Positions 23,951-38,857 of a stretch of 64,000 nucleotides of DNA are shown piece after piece. Position 1 is the first letter of the stretch; every line of letters begins with the position of its first letter. The position numbers and the translations under genes are program-made. This stretch comes from Litoditis marina (Eukaryota; Nematoda; Chromadorea; Rhabditida; Rhabditidae), in contig OZ038437.1 in the NCBI GenBank assembly GCA_964036275.1, positions 14,540,090-14,604,089 on the forward strand. Direction: 5' to 3'. The notes under the pieces are model-generated. The model was not told where the DNA came from and ran no database searches. It worked only from the letters and a program-made list of their open reading frames with translations.

Positions 23951-25764
23951 TCACCACCCTATACATAATCGTGCTAAATGACGTGACGGTACGGTACGGT
24001 ACGGGATCCACTTTTTAACGATAGCGACCTAACAGTATGACCATCAATTATGTCACTAAAATCTAAGGTCGTGGTGTCTAAGGAAAATCAATGCTATCGA
24101 TTTATTGATTTTTTAAGGCCCTAAGTTGGACAGTGAAATTTCGGAGATACTCCACATGAAAGCCTGTATTCTGAAGACAAATGTTTCCATCGAGCGCTTT
24201 TTGCCGGAAACGTTTCCGGAAACAGTTACATGAATTAGAAAAAAGTATAATTTTTTGCTACTTTCATTCCTCATACCGCCCATGTTGATGATATGACCTC
24301 AAAATTTCTGGCTGGTTGAACTCTCCAGAAGTCCCTTCTATTGACTCAATATCGTCAAGAATTTCGCAACTTCCTCCGGATTTGAGAAATTTCCGGAACT
24401 TTTTGAGATTTCCGAACTGTTTTAAAATGGTCCTCATCTGTTCATATTGTGACACAAGATGTGTCATGACCTACCGAGTATACATTTGTAATATTAAAGA
24501 TCAAAGATCAAGTATCGATTTTTGGTGATCTCCGTTATGAAATGTAGTACCTCATAAAAGAGGCTACAAAAGAAGGTTCCCATGAATCATTTGTCTTCTA
24601 ATTTCTATAGTGTATAGAGTTGATTGTCTGGTACTCAACTTTATAAGCAATAAACATTCTATCATGTGATGGGTGTTCTGTGAGCGTTGATAAAAATTAA
24701 CAGAAAATTTCATTCATTTCGGTGGGGCACATGTTCAAAATGTGATTGAATCTCTGAGATTTGTGTATAAGATGCGCATAGAGAATTAAAACAATTTGTA
24801 TGTGACAGATTTTTGAATTTCTCAAAAATAATTTTTTAAAACGTTTTTTTAGAAAAAAGTGAAACAGCCAAACTCATGCAGTATGACCCAAATTTTGTCC
24901 ATAGACGAAGGTCAATAGACCGGCAAACATTGTGAAAAATTAAGCAAAACCATTGAGCCGTTCTCGAGTTATTCAAGTTTTAAAAGTCAAACCCGTACTA
25001 TATACGGCGCAAATAGGCTCACTTTTAAGCTACCTCGGACTCAACATTTTCCCACGCCTCTCCTGATCGTCTAAATGATCGGAACGACTTGAAACTCATA
25101 GGACATGACCAGTATTGAATAAAGATTGTACTGCCAAAGCATTAAGGTCAAAGGTCAACTATTGATTTTTTTAGCGCATTAAATATGATTTTGGCCTAAA
25201 ATTGCTATGGAAATAGATGTAACTCCAAACTCAGTGTCATTGTATTTCACTACTCATGATCAACTCAAAAAGTCAAACACGGGGTACATCGGAGAAAAAT
25301 GAACCAAGTTACAGTAGTTTTAAGTTTCAAGATCAAACCATCAATTGATGACGTCACATACCAAGCATTTCACTAGCAAAAAAGTCAAGTTCTTTTTAAT
25401 AGTTCCTCTTGGGCTCCAAGCTATTGCAAACCGTAGATCATACTCATAGGTGAAGACTATATGAATTCTAAGTAACGACGAGTAATATTCAGAATGTCAG
25501 AAGACGTCAAATACAAACAATGCCACAGAGTATTGAAACTCTCAGAACAAGTACCATTAGTGACAACGATGTCATGACGACAATGTTTCACGATGTAACG
25601 TCAACGACACATAGGATTCTGAAGGCCAGAAGACGTCACAACCCAAGTTGTCATGGAACCAAAAAAGTTAATCTAAATAACTCTAAATGACTACACGCGT
25701 GGGGGGTCTGGGGGGTCTCCCCCCAGCTAGACGGGCACGCGGCGTGAGCCGCGTGACCGGCTAG
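23951..25764 (+). mobile_element. E15: complete type A unit, module II
   Basis: 1814 bp, starting directly after the B-type end GGCA. Heat-shock element at 24386-24398, DR1 at 25145-25157, G6/C6 hairpin at 25708-25726, terminal hairpin at 25736-25755. Confidence 0.9.
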
Positions 25765-27941
25765 TCACCACCCTATAGATAATCGTGCTAAATGACGGGA
25801 CGGTACATAACGTAACGTAACGGGATCCACTTTTTAACGATAGCGACCTAACAGTATGACCATCAATTATGTCACTAAAATCTAAGGTCGTGGTGTCTAA
25901 GGAAAATCAATGCTATCGATTTATTGATTTTTTAAGGCCTTAAGTTGGAGAGTGAAATTTCAGAGATACTCCACATGAAAGCCTGTATTCTGAAGCCAAA
26001 TGTTTCCATCGAGCGCTTTTTGCCGGAAACGTTTCCGGAAACAGTTACATGAATTAGAAAAAAGTACAATTGTTTGCTACTTTCATTCCTCATACCGCGT
26101 ATGTTGTAGATATGACCTTAAAATTTCTGACTGGTTGAACTCTCCAGAAGTCCCTTCTATTGGCTCAATATCGTGGAAAACTTCGCAACTTCCTCCGGAT
26201 TTGAGAAATTTCCGGAACATTTTGAGATTTCCGAACTGTTTTAAAATGGTCCTCACTTGTTCATATTGTGACAGAAGATGTGTCATGACCTATTGAGTAT
26301 ACATTTGTAATATGAAAGATCAGAGATCAAGTATCGATTTTTGGTGATCTCCGTCATGAAATGTAGTACCTCATAAATGAGGCTACAAAAGAAGGTTCCC
26401 ATGAACTATTTGTCTTCTAATTTCTACAGTGTATAGAGTTGATTGTCAGGTACTCTACTTCATGAGTAATAAACATTATTGCATATAACGGGTGTTCTGT
26501 AAGCGTCGCTAAAAATCAACAAAAAATTTCATTCATTTCGGTGGGGCATATCTTCAAAATGTGATTGAATTTCTGAGATTTGTGTATAAGATGCGCATAA
26601 AAAATTGAAACGATTTGTATGTAACAGATTTTTGAATATCTCAAAAATAATTTTTTAAGACGTTTTTTTAGAAAAAAGTGAAACTGCCAAACTCATGCAG
26701 TATGACCCAAATTTTGTCCATAAACGAAGGTCAACAGACCGGCAAATATTGTAAAAAATTAAGCAAAACCATTCAGCCGTTCTCGAGTTATTCAAGTTTT
26801 TAAAGTCCAACCCGTACTATATACGGCGCAAATAGGCTCACTTTTAAGCTACCTCAGACTCAACATTTTCCCACGCCTCGCCTGACCGTCTAAATGATCG
26901 GAACGACTTAAAACTCATAGGACAGGACCAGTATTGAATAAAGATTGTACTGCCAAAGCATTAAGGTCAAAGGTCAACTATTGATTTTTTTAGCGCATTA
27001 AATATGATTTTGTGCTAAAATCGTTGTGGAGTTATAGGAAATTACAAGCTTAGTATCATTGTGTTCCACTACTCATGAACAACGCAAAAAAATAAACATG
27101 GGATATATCAGAGAAAAATGAACCAAGTTACAGTAGTTTCAATTTTTAAGATCAAACCATCAATTGATGACGTCACATACCAATCATTTCACTAGCAAAA
27201 AAAAGTCAACCTCGGACTCAATATTTTCCCACGCCTCTCCTGACCGTCTAAATGATCGGAACGACTTAAAACTCATAGGACAGGACCAGTATTGGATAAA
27301 GATTGTACTGCCAGAGCATTAAAGTCAAAGGTCAACTATTGATTTTTTTAGCGCAATAAATATGATTTTGGCCTAAAATTGCTATGGAAATAGATGTAAC
27401 TTCGAATTCAAAGTCATTGTATTCCACTACTTATGAACAACTCAAAAAGTCAAACACGGGATACATCGGAGAAAAATGAACCAAGTTACAATAGTTTTAA
27501 GTTTCAAGATCAAACCATCAATTGATGACGTCACATACCAAGCATTTCACTAGCAAAAAAGTCAAGTTCTTTCGAACAGTTTCTTTCAGGCTTCTAACTA
27601 CCGCAACACGTAGTGTATAGTCATACGTGAAGATTATGTAAATTCTAAGTAACGACGAGTAATATTCAGAAGGCTAGAAGACGTCAAATACAAACAATGC
27701 CATAGAGTATTGAAACTCTCAGAGCAAGTACCATTAGTGACAATGATGTCATGACGACAATGTTTCACGATGTAACGTCAACGACACATAGAATTCTGAA
27801 GGCCAGAAGACGTTACGACCCAAGTTGTCATGGAACCAAAAAAGTTAATCTAAACAACTTGAAATGACTACACGCGTGGGGGGTCTGGGGGGTCTCCCCC
27901 CAGCTAGACGGGCACGCGGCGTGAGCCGCGTGACCGGCTAT
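25765..27941 (+). mobile_element. E16: type A unit with internal 358-bp duplication, module II
   Basis: 2177 bp. The segment starting ACCTCAGACTCAACATTTTC at 26851 restarts at 27209 as ACCTCGGACTCAATATTTTC, so the DR1/CRE region is present twice. The two copies have diverged, suggesting a junction between different units. Heat-shock element at 26205-26217. DR1 is perfect at 26964-26976 and altered at 27322-27334. The 3' end reads CTAT instead of CTAG. Terminal hairpin at 27913-27932. Confidence 0.88.
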
Positions 27942-29765
27942 TCACCACCCTATAGATAATCGTGCTAAATGACGTGACGGTACATAACGTAACGTAACGT
28001 AACGGGATCCACTTTTTAATGATAGCGACCTAACAGTATGACCATCAATTATGTCACTAAAATCTAAGGTCGTGGTGTCTAAGGAAAATCAATGCTATCG
28101 ATTTATTGATTTTTTAAGGCCTTAAGTTGGAGAGCGAAATTTCAGAGATACTCCACATGAAAGCCTGTATTCTGAAGACAAATGTTTCCATCGAGCGCTT
28201 TTTGCCGGAAACGTTTCCGGAAACAGTTACATGAATTAGAAAAAAGTACAATTTTTTGCTACTTTCATTCCTCATACCGCCCATGTTGATGATATGACCT
28301 CAAATTTTCTGGCTGGTTGAACTCTCCAGAAGTCCCTTCTATTGGCTCAATATCGTGGAAAATTTCGCAACATCCTCCGGATTTGAGAAATTTCCGGAAC
28401 ATTTTGAGATTTCCGAACTGTTTTAAAATGGTCCTCATCTGTTCATATTGCGACACAAGATGTGTCATGACCTACTGAGTATACATTCGCAATATGAAAG
28501 ATCAAAGATCAAGTATCGATTTTTGGTGATCTCCGTTATGAAACATAGTACCTCATAAATGAGGCTACAAAAGAAGGATCCCATGAACTGTTTGTCTTCT
28601 AATTTTTACAGTGTATAGAGTTGATTGTCAGGTACTCTACTTTATGAGTAATAAACATTATCGCATATAACGGGTGTTCTGTAAGCGTCGATAAAAATCA
28701 ACAAAAAATTTCATTCATTTCGGTGGGGCACATGTTCAAAATGTGATTGAATCTCTGAGATTTGTGTATAAGATGCGCATAGAGAATTGAAACGATTTGT
28801 ATGTAACAGATTTTCGAATTTCTCAAAAATAATTTTTTAAGACGGTTTTTTAGAAAAAAGTGAAACAGCCAAACTCATGCAGTTTGACCCAAATTTTGTC
28901 CATAGACGAAGGTCAATAGACCGGCAAATATTGTGGAAAATTAAGCAAAACCATCCAGCCGTTCTCGAGTTATTCAAGTTTTAAAAGTCAAACCCGTACT
29001 ATATACGGCGCAAATAGGCTCACTTTTAAGCTACCTCGAACTCAACATTTTCCCACGCCTCTCCTGATCGTTTAAATGATCGGAACGACTTGAAACTCAC
29101 AGGATAGGACCAGTATTGAATAAAGATTGTACTGCCAGAGCATTAAGGTCAAAGGTCAATTATTGATTTTTTTAGCGCAATAAATATGATTTTGGCCTAA
29201 AATTGCTATGGAAACAGGTGTAACTTCAAACTTAGTGTCATTGTATTCCACTACTCATGAACAACTCGAAAAGTCGAACACGGGGTACATCGGAGAGAAA
29301 TGAGCCAAGTTACAGTAGTTTTAAGTTTCAAGATCAAACCATCAATTGATGACGTCACATACCAAGCATTTCACTAGCAAAAAAGTCAAGTTCTTTTTAA
29401 TAGTTCCTCTTGGGCTCTAAGCTATTGCAAACCGTAGATCATACTCATAGGTGAAGACTATATGAATTCTAAGTAACGACGAGTAATATTCAGAAGGCTA
29501 GAAGACGTCAAATACAAACAATGCCATAGAGTATTGAAACTCTCAGAACAAGTACCGTTGGTGACAACGATGTCATGACGACAATGTTTCACGATGTAAC
29601 GTCAACGACACATAGGATTCTGAAGGCCAGAAGACGTCACAACCCAAGTTGTCATGGAACCAAAAAAGTTAATCTAAACAACTTGAAATGACTACACGCG
29701 TGGGGGGTCTGGGGGGTCCCCCCCCAGCTAGACGGGCACGCGGCGTGAGCCGCGTGACCGGCTAG
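27942..29765 (+). mobile_element. E17: complete type A unit, module II
   Basis: 1824 bp. Heat-shock element at 28387-28399, DR1 at 29156-29168. The G6/C6 hairpin at 29709-29727 has loop TCC instead of TCT. Terminal hairpin at 29737-29756. The 3' half (CACAGGATAGGACC ... ACCGTTGGTGAC) matches E20 and E35. Confidence 0.9.
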
Positions 29766-31575
29766 TCACCACCCTATAGATAATATGACTAAATGACGGG
29801 ACGGTACGTAACGGGACCCGGCACGGAACAATCAGCACTAACCAGTATGAACATTAATTGTGTCACTAAAATCTAAGGTCGTGGTGTCTAAGGAAAATCA
29901 ATGCTATCGATTTATTGATTTTTTAAGGCCTTAAGTTGGACAGTGAAATTTCGGAGATACTCCACATGAAAGCCTGTATTCTGAAGATGATTGTTTCTGT
30001 CGAGCACTTTTTGCCGGAAACGTTTCCGGAAAGAGTTACATGAATTAGAAAAAAGTACAATTTTTTGCTACTTTCATTCCTCATACCGCCCATGTTGATG
30101 ATATGACCTTAAAATTTTTGGCTGGTTGAACTCACCAGAAGTCCCTTTTATTGGCTCAATATCGTGGAAAATTTCGCAACTTCCTCCGGGTTTGAGAAAT
30201 TTCCGGAACTTTTTGAGATTTCCGAACTGTTTTAAAATGGTCCTCATCTGTTCATATTGTGACACAAGATGTGTCATGACCCACCAAGTATAAATTTGTA
30301 ATATGAAAGATCAAAGATCAAGTATCGATTTTTGGTGATCTCTGTTATGAAACATAGTACCTCATAAATGAGGCTACAAAAGAAGATTCCCATGGACTAT
30401 TTGTCATCTAATTTTTACAGTGTATAGAGTTGATTGTCAGGTACTTAACTTCTTGAGCAATAAAACATTATATCATAGAACGGGTATTCTGTAAGCGTTG
30501 ATAAAAATCAACAAAAAATTTCATTCATTTTGGTGGGGCACATGTTCAAAATGTGATTGAATCTCTGAGATTTGTGTATAAGATGCGCATAAAGAATTGA
30601 AACGATTTGTATGTAACAGATTTTTGAATTTCTCAAAAATAATTTTTTAAGACGTTTTTTTAGAAAAAAGTGAAACAGCCAAACTCATGCAGTATGACCC
30701 AAATTTTGTCCATAGACGAAGGTCAATAGACCGGCAAATATTGTGAAAAATTAGGCAAAACCATTCGGCCGTTCTCGAGATATTCAAGTTTTGAAAGTCT
30801 AACCCGTACTATATACGGCGCAAATAGGCTCACTTTTAAGCTACCTCGCACTCAACATTTTCCCACGCCTCTCCTGATCGTCTAAATGATCGGAACGACT
30901 TGAAACTCATAGGACAGGACCAGTATTGAATAAAGATTGTACTGCCAGAGCATTAAGGTCAAAGGTCAACTATTGATTTTTTTAGCGCAATAAATACGAT
31001 TTTGGCCTAAAATTGCTATGGAAATAGATGTAACTTCAAACTTAGTGTCATTGTATTCCACTACTCATGAACAACTCAAAAAATCAAACACGGGATACAT
31101 CGGAGAAAAATGAACCAAGTTACAGTAGTTTTAAGTTTCAAGATCAAACCATCAATTGATGACGTCACATACCAAGCATTTCACTAGCAAAAAAGTCAAG
31201 TTCTTTTTAATAGTGTATTTTAAGCTTGAAGCTACTGCAAACCGTAAATCATACCTACACGTGAAAACTATATGAATTCTAAGTAACGACGAGTAATATT
31301 CAGAAGGCTAGAAGACGTCAAATACAAACAATGCCATAGAGTATTGAAACTCTCAGAACAAGTACCATTAGTGACAACGATGTCATGACAAGATTGTTCC
31401 ACGATGTAACGTCAACGACACATAGGATTCTGAAGGCCAGAAGACGTCACAACCCAAGTTGTCATGGAACCAAAAAAGTTAATCTAAATAACTCTAAATG
31501 ACTACACGCGTGGGGGGTCTGGGGGGTCTCCCCCCAGCTAGACGGGCACGCGGCGTGAGCCGCGTGACCGGCTAG
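29766..31575 (+). mobile_element. E18: complete type A unit, module II
   Basis: 1810 bp. It has the GGGACCCGGCACGGAACAAT 5' variant shared with E13. Heat-shock element at 30196-30208, DR1 at 30956-30968, G6/C6 hairpin at 31519-31537, terminal hairpin at 31547-31566. Confidence 0.9.
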
Positions 31576-33384
31576 TCACCACCCTATACATAATCGTGTA
31601 AACTGACGTAACGGTACGGTACGGGATCCACTTTTTAACGATAGCGACCTAACAGTATGACCATCAATTATGTCACTAAAATCTAAGGTCGTGGTGTCTA
31701 AGGAAAATCAATGCTATCGATTTATTGATTTTTTAAGGCCTTAAGATGGAGAGCGAATTTTCGGAGATACTGCACATGAAAGCCTGTATTCTGAAGTTGA
31801 TTGTTTCTGTCGAGCGCTTTTTGCCGGAAACGTTTCCGGAAACAGTTACATGAATTAGAAAAAAGTACAATTTTTTGCTACTTTCATTCTTCATACCGCC
31901 CATGTTGATGATATGACCTTAAAATTTCTGGCTGGTTGAACTCTCCAGAAGTCCCTTCTATTGGCTCAATATCGTGGAAAATTTCGCAACTTCCTCCGGA
32001 TTTGAGAAATTTCCGGAACTTTTTGAGATTTCCGAACTGTTTTAAAATGGTCCTCATCTGTTCATATTGTGACACAAGATGTGTCATGACCTACCGAGTA
32101 TACATTTGTAATATGAAAAATCAGAGATCAAGTATCGATTTTTGGTGATCTCTGTTATGAAATGTAGTACCTCATAAATGAGGCTACAAAAGAAGGTTTC
32201 CATGAATTATTTGTCTTCTAATTTCTATAGTGTATAGAGTTGATTGTCAGGTACTCAACTTTATAAGCAATAAACATTCTATCATGTGATGGGTGTTCTG
32301 TGAGCGTTGATAAAAATTAACAGAAAATTTCATTCATTTCGGTGGGGCATATGTTCAAAATGTGATTGAATCTCTGAGATTTGTGTATAAGATGCGCATA
32401 GAGAATTGAAACAATTTGTATGTGACAGATTTTTGAATTTCTCAAAAATAATTTTTTAAGACGTATTTTTAGAAAAAAATGAAACAACCAAACTCATGCA
32501 GTATGTGCCAAATTTTGTCCATAGACGGAGGTCAATAGACCGGCAAATATTCTAAAAAATAAAGCAAAACCATTCAGCCGTTCTCGAGTTATTCGTGTTT
32601 TAAAAGTCCAACCCGTACTATATACGGCGCAAATAGGCTCACTTTTAAGCTACCTCGGACTCAACATTTTCCCACGCCTCTCCTGACCGTCTAAATGATG
32701 GGAACGACTTGAAACTCATAGGACAGGACCAGTATTGGATAAAGATTGTACTGCCAGAACATTAAGGTCAAAGGTCAATTATTGATTTTTTTAGCGCATC
32801 AAATATGATTTTGACCTAAAATCGTTGTGAAGATAGATGTAATTTCAAATTTAGTGGCGTTGTATTCCACTACTCATGAACAACTCAAAAAATCAAACAC
32901 GGGATACATCGGAGCAAAATGAACCAAGTTACAATAGTTTTAAGTTTCAAGATCAAACCATCAATTGATGACGTCACACACCAAGCATTTCACTAGCAAA
33001 AAAGTCAAGTTCTTTCGAATAGTTTATTTCAGGCTCCTAACTATCGCAACACGTAATGTATAGTCATACGTGAAGATTATGTAAATTCTAAGCAACGACG
33101 AGTAATATTCAGAAGGCTAGAAGACGTCAAATACAAACAATGCCATAGAGTATTGAAACTCTCAAAACAAGTACCATTAGTGACAATGATGTAATGACAA
33201 CAATGTTTTACGATGTAACGTCAACGACACATAGGATTCTGAAGGCCAGAAGACGTCACGACCCAAGTTGTCATGGAACCAAAAAACTTGATCTAAATAA
33301 CTCTAAATGACTACACGCGTGGGGGGTCTGGGGGGTCTCCCCCCAGCTAGACGGGCACGCGGCGTGAGCCGCGTGACCGGCTAG
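31576..33384 (+). mobile_element. E19: complete type A unit, module II
   Basis: 1809 bp. Heat-shock element at 32006-32018, DR1 at 32765-32777, G6/C6 hairpin at 33328-33346, terminal hairpin at 33356-33375. The invariant CRE block has one change after the site (CACACCAAG). Confidence 0.9.
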
Positions 33385-35203
33385 TCACCACCCTATAGAT
33401 AATACGACTAAATGACGGGACGGTACATAACGTAACGTAACGGGATCCACTTTTTAACGATAGCGACCTAACAGTATGACCATCAATTATGTCACTAAAA
33501 TCTAAGGTCGTGGTGTCTAAGGAAAATCAATGCTATCGATTTATTGATTTTTTAAGGCCTTAAGATGGAGAGCGAATTTTCGGAGATACTCCACATGAAA
33601 GCTTGTATTCTGGAGCCGAATGTTTCCATCGAGCGCTTTTTGCCGGAAACGTTTCCGGAAACAGTTACATGAATTAGAAAAAAGTACAATTTTTTGCTAA
33701 TTTCATTCCTCATACCGCGTATGTTGTAGATATGACCGTAAATTTTCTGGCTGGTTGAAGTCTCCAGAAGTCCCTTCTGTTGGCTCAATATCGTCAGGAA
33801 TTTCGTAACTTCCTCCAAATTTGAGAAATTTCCGGAACATTTTGGGATTTCCGAACTGTTTGAAAATGGTCCTCACCTGTTCATATTGTGATACAAGATG
33901 TGTCATGACCTACTGAGTATACATTTGCAATATGGAAGATCAAAGATCAAGTATCGATTTTTGGTGATCTCCGTCATGAAACGTAGTACTTCATAAATGA
34001 GACTACAAAAGAAGGTTCCCATGAACCATTTGTCTTCTAATTGTTATGATGTATAAAGTTGATTGTCAGGTACTTTACTTCTCGAGCAATGAACACTACA
34101 GCATATAATGGGTGTTCTGTAAGCGTTGATAAAAATCAACAAAAAATGTCTTTCATTTTGGTGGGGCACATGTTCAAAACGTGGTTGAATCTCTGTGATT
34201 TGTGTATAAGATGCGCATAAAGAATTTAAACAATTTGTATGTGACAGATTTTGGAATTTCTCAAAAATAATTTTTTAAAACGTTTTTTTAGAAAAAAGTG
34301 AAACAGCCAAACTCATGCATTATGACCCAAATTTTGTCCATAGACGAAGGTCAATAGACCGGCAAATATTGTGAAAAATTAAGCAAAACCATCCAGCCGA
34401 TCTCGAGTTATTCAAGTTTTAAAAGTCAAACCCGTACTATATACGGCGCAAATAGGCTCACTTTTAAGCTACCTCGAACTCAACATTTTCCCACGCCTCT
34501 CCTGATCGTTTAAATGATCGGAACGACTTGAAACTCACAGGATAGGACCAGTATTGAATAAAGATTGTACTGCCAGAGCATTAAGGTCAAAGGTTAACTA
34601 TTGATTTTTTTAGCGCAATAAATATGATTTTGGCCTAAAATTGCTATGGAAACAGGTGTAACTTCAAACTTAGTGTCATTGTATTCCACTACTCATGAAC
34701 AACTCGAAAAGTCAAACACGGGGTACATCGGAGAGAAATGAGCCAAGTTACAGTAGTTTTAAGTTTCAAGATCAAACCATCAATTGATGACGTCACATAC
34801 CAAGCATTTCACTAGCAAAAAAGTCAAGTTCTTTTTAATAGTTCCTCTTGGGCTCTAAGCTATTGCAAACCGTAGATCATACTCATAGGTGAAGACTATA
34901 TGAATTCTAAGTAACGACGAGTAATATTCAGAAGGCTAGAAGACGTCAAATACAAACAATGCCATAGAGTATTGAAACTCTCAGAACAAGTACCGTTGGT
35001 GACAACGATGTCATGACGACAATGTTTCACGATGTAACGTCAACGACACATAGGATTCTGAAGGCCAGAAGACGTCACAACCCAAGTTGTCATGGAACCA
35101 AAAAAGTTTATCTAAATAACTTTAAATGACTACACGCGTGGGGGGTCTGGGGGGTCTCCCCCCAGCTAGACGGGCACGCGGCGTGAGCCGCGTGACCGGC
35201 TAG
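33385..35203 (+). mobile_element. E20: complete type A unit, module II
   Basis: 1819 bp. Heat-shock element at 33825-33837. The DR1 is altered in its second half-site (AGGTCAAAGGTTA, 34584-34596). G6/C6 hairpin at 35147-35165, terminal hairpin at 35175-35194. The 3' half matches E17. Confidence 0.9.
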
Positions 35204-37040
35204 TCACCACCCTATAGATAATCGTGCTAAATGACGTGACGGTACATAACGTAACGTAACGTAACGGGATCCACTTTTTAATGATAGCGACCTAACAGTA
35301 TGACCATCAATTATGTCACTAAAATCTAAGGTCGCGGTGTCTAAGGAAAATCAATGCTATCGATTTATTGATTTTTTAAGGCCCTAAGTTGGACAGTGAA
35401 ATTTCGGAGATACTCCACATGAAAGCCTGTATTCTGAAGCTGAATGTTTCCATCGAGCGCTTTTTGCCGGAAACGTTTCCGGAAACAGTTACATGAATTA
35501 GAAAAAAGTACAATTTTTTGCTACTTTCATTCCTCATACCGCGCATGTTGTAGATATGCCCGTAAAATTTCTGGCTGGTTGAACTCTCCAGAAGTCCCTT
35601 CTTTTGGCTCAATATCGTCAAGAGTTTCGCAACTACCTCCGGATTCGAGAAATTTCCGGAATTTTTTGAGATTTCCGAACTGTTTTAAAATGGTCCTCAT
35701 CTGTTCATATTGCGGCACAAGATGTGTCATGACCTACTGAGTATATATTTGCGATATGAAAGATCAGAGATCAAGTATCGATTTTTGCTGATCTCCGTTA
35801 TGAAACGTAGTACCTCATAAATGAGGCTACAAAAGAAGGTTCCCATGAACTATATGTCTTCTAATTTCTACAGTGTATAGAGTTGATTGTCAGGTACTCT
35901 ACTTTATAAGCAATAAACATTATATCATAGAATGGGTGTTCTGCGAGCGTTGATAAAAACCAACAAAAAATTCCATTCATTTTGGTGGGGCATATGTTCA
36001 AAATGTGATTGAATCTCTGAGATTTGTGTATCAGATGCGCATAAAGAATTGAAACAATTTGTATGTGACAGATTTTTGAATTTCTCAAAAATAATTTTTT
36101 AAGACGTATTTTTAGAAAAAAGTGAAACAGCCAAACTCATGCAGCATGACCCAAATTTTGTCCATAGATGAAGGTCAATAGACCGGCAAATATTGTGAAA
36201 AATTAGGCAAAACCATTCAGCCGTTCTCGAGTTATTCAAGTTTTAAAAGTCCAACCCGTACTATATACGGCGCAAATAGGCTCACTTTTAAGCTACCTCG
36301 GACTCAACATTTTCCCACGCCTCTCCTGACCGTCTAAATGATCGGAATGACTTGAAACTCAAAGGACAGGACAAGTATTGGATAAAGATTGTACTGCCAA
36401 AACATTAAGGTCAAAGGTCAACTATTGATTTTTTTAGCGCATTAAATATGATTTTGCCCTAAAATCGTTGTGAAGATAGATGTAACTTCAAACTTAGTGT
36501 CATTGTATTTCACTACTCATGAACAACTCAAAAAGTCAAACACGGGGCACATCGGAGAAAAATGAACCAAGTTACAGTAGTTTTAACTTTCAAGATCAAA
36601 CCATCAATTGATGACGTCACATACCAAGCATTTCACTAGCAAAAAAGTCAAGTTCTTTCGAATAACTTCTTTCAGGCCCCTAATCACTGCAACATGTAAT
36701 GTATACTCATACGTGAAGACTATGTAAATTCTAAGTAACGACGAGTAATATTCAGAATGTCAGAAGACGTCAGAAATGAACTTCGTTCAAACTTTCTGAA
36801 ACTCTCAGAACAAGGAGGAAAAAGTCCAACAATGTTACAATTACATTGTTTCACGAAGTGACGATCACGTCAGATAAGATTCTGAAGGCCAGATGACGTC
36901 AAGTCGTCAAACTACTCGAAGCTGTTTGAAACGTTCAAAAAAAAAAGTAAGTAACGTGGTAACAACTTTAAAAAAAGGTGCAAAACATAGCTAACATGCA
37001 CGCTAGACGGGCACGCGGCGTGAGCCGCGTGACCGGCTAG
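35204..37040 (+). mobile_element. E21: complete type A unit, module I
   Basis: 1837 bp. Heat-shock element at 35649-35661, DR1 at 36408-36420, terminal hairpin at 37012-37031. The body (35444-35760) resembles E9. Confidence 0.9.
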
Positions 37041-38857
37041 TCACCACCCTATACATAACTCGACTAAATGACGTGACGGTACGGTACGTAACGGTACGGT
37101 CGCCTGTTGAACGATCAGCCCTAACCAGTATGACCATCAATTATGTCACTAAAATCTAAGGTAGCGGTGTCTAAGGAAAATCAATGCTATCGATTTATTG
37201 ATTTTTTAAGGCCTTAAGTAGGAGAGTGAAATTTCGGAGATACTCCACATGAAAGCCTGTATTCTGAAGACAAATGTTTCCATCGAGCGCTTTTTGCCGG
37301 AAACGTTTCCGGAAAGAGTTACATGAATTAGAAAAAAGTATAATTTTTTGCTACTTTCATTCCTCATACCGCGTATGTTGTAGATATGACCGTAAAATTT
37401 CTGGCTGGTTGAACTCTCCAGAAGTCCCTTCTTTTGGCTCAATATCGTCAAGAATTTCGCAACTTCCTCCGGATTTGAGAAATTTCCGGAACTTTTTGAG
37501 ATTTCCGAACTGTTTTAAAATGGTCCTGACCTGTTAATATTGTGGCACAAGATGTGTCATGACCTACTGAGTATACATTTGCACTATGAAAGTTCAAAGA
37601 TCAAGTATCGATTTTTGGTGATCTCCGTTATGAAACATAGTACCTCATAAATGAAGCTACAAAAGAAGGTTCCCATGAACTATTTGTCTTCTAATTTCTA
37701 TAGTGTATAGAGTTGATTGTCCGGTACTCTACTTTATGAGTAATAAACATTATCGCATATACCGGGTGTTCTGTAAGCGTCGATATAAATCAACAAAAAA
37801 ATTCATTCATTTTGGTGGGGCACATGTTCAAAATGTGATTGAATCTCTGAGATTTGTGTATAAGATGCGCATAAAGAATTGAAACAGTTTGTATGTGACA
37901 GATTTTTGAATTTCTCAAAAATAATTTTTTAAGACGTTTTTTTAGAAAAAAGTAAAACAGCCAAACTTATGCAGTATGTCCCAAATTTTGTCCATAGATG
38001 GAGGTAAATAGACCGGCAAATATTGTGAAAAATTAAGCAAAACCATTCAGCCGTTCTCGAGTTATTCAAGTTTTAAAAGTTCAACCCGTACTATATACGG
38101 CGCAAATAGGCTCACTTTTAAGCTACCTCGGACTTAACATTTTCCCACGCCTCTCCTGACCGTCTAAATGATCGGATCGACTTGAAACTTATAGGACAGG
38201 ACCAGTATTGGATAAACATTGTACTGCCAGAACATTAAGGTCAAAGGTCAATTATTGATTTTTTTAGCGCATTAAATATGATTTTGACCTAAAGTCGTTG
38301 TGAAGATAGATGTGACTTCAAATTTAGTGGCGTTGTATTCCACTACTCATGAACAACTCAAAAAATCAAACACGGGATACATCGGAGCAAAATGAACCAA
38401 GTTACAATAGTTTTAAGTTTCAAGATCAAACCATCAATTGATGACGTCACATACCAAGCATTTCACTAGCAAAAAAGTCAAGTTCTTTCGAATAACTTCT
38501 TTCAGGCTCCTAACGATCGCAACACGTAATGTATAGTCATAAGTGAAGATTATATGAATTCTAAGTAACGACGAGTATTATTCAGAATATCAGAAGACGT
38601 CCAATACAAACACGGCCATAGAGTATGGAAACTCTCAGAACAAGTACCATTAGTGACAACAATGTCATGACGACAATGTTTCACGATGTAACGTCAACGA
38701 CACATGGGATTCTGAAGGCCAGAAGACGTCACAACCCAAGTTGTCATGGAACCAAAAAAGTCAATGTAAACAACTTGAAATGACTACACGCGTGGGGGGT
38801 CTGGGGGGTCTCCCCCCAGCTAGACGGGCACGCGGCGTGAGCCGCGTGACCGGCTAG
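37041..38857 (+). mobile_element. E22: complete type A unit, module II
   Basis: 1817 bp. Heat-shock element at 37479-37491, DR1 at 38238-38250, G6/C6 hairpin at 38801-38819, terminal hairpin at 38829-38848. After the heat-shock element it switches to the E1/E4-like variant (TTAATATTGTGGC, TGCACTATGAAAGTTC). Confidence 0.9.
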
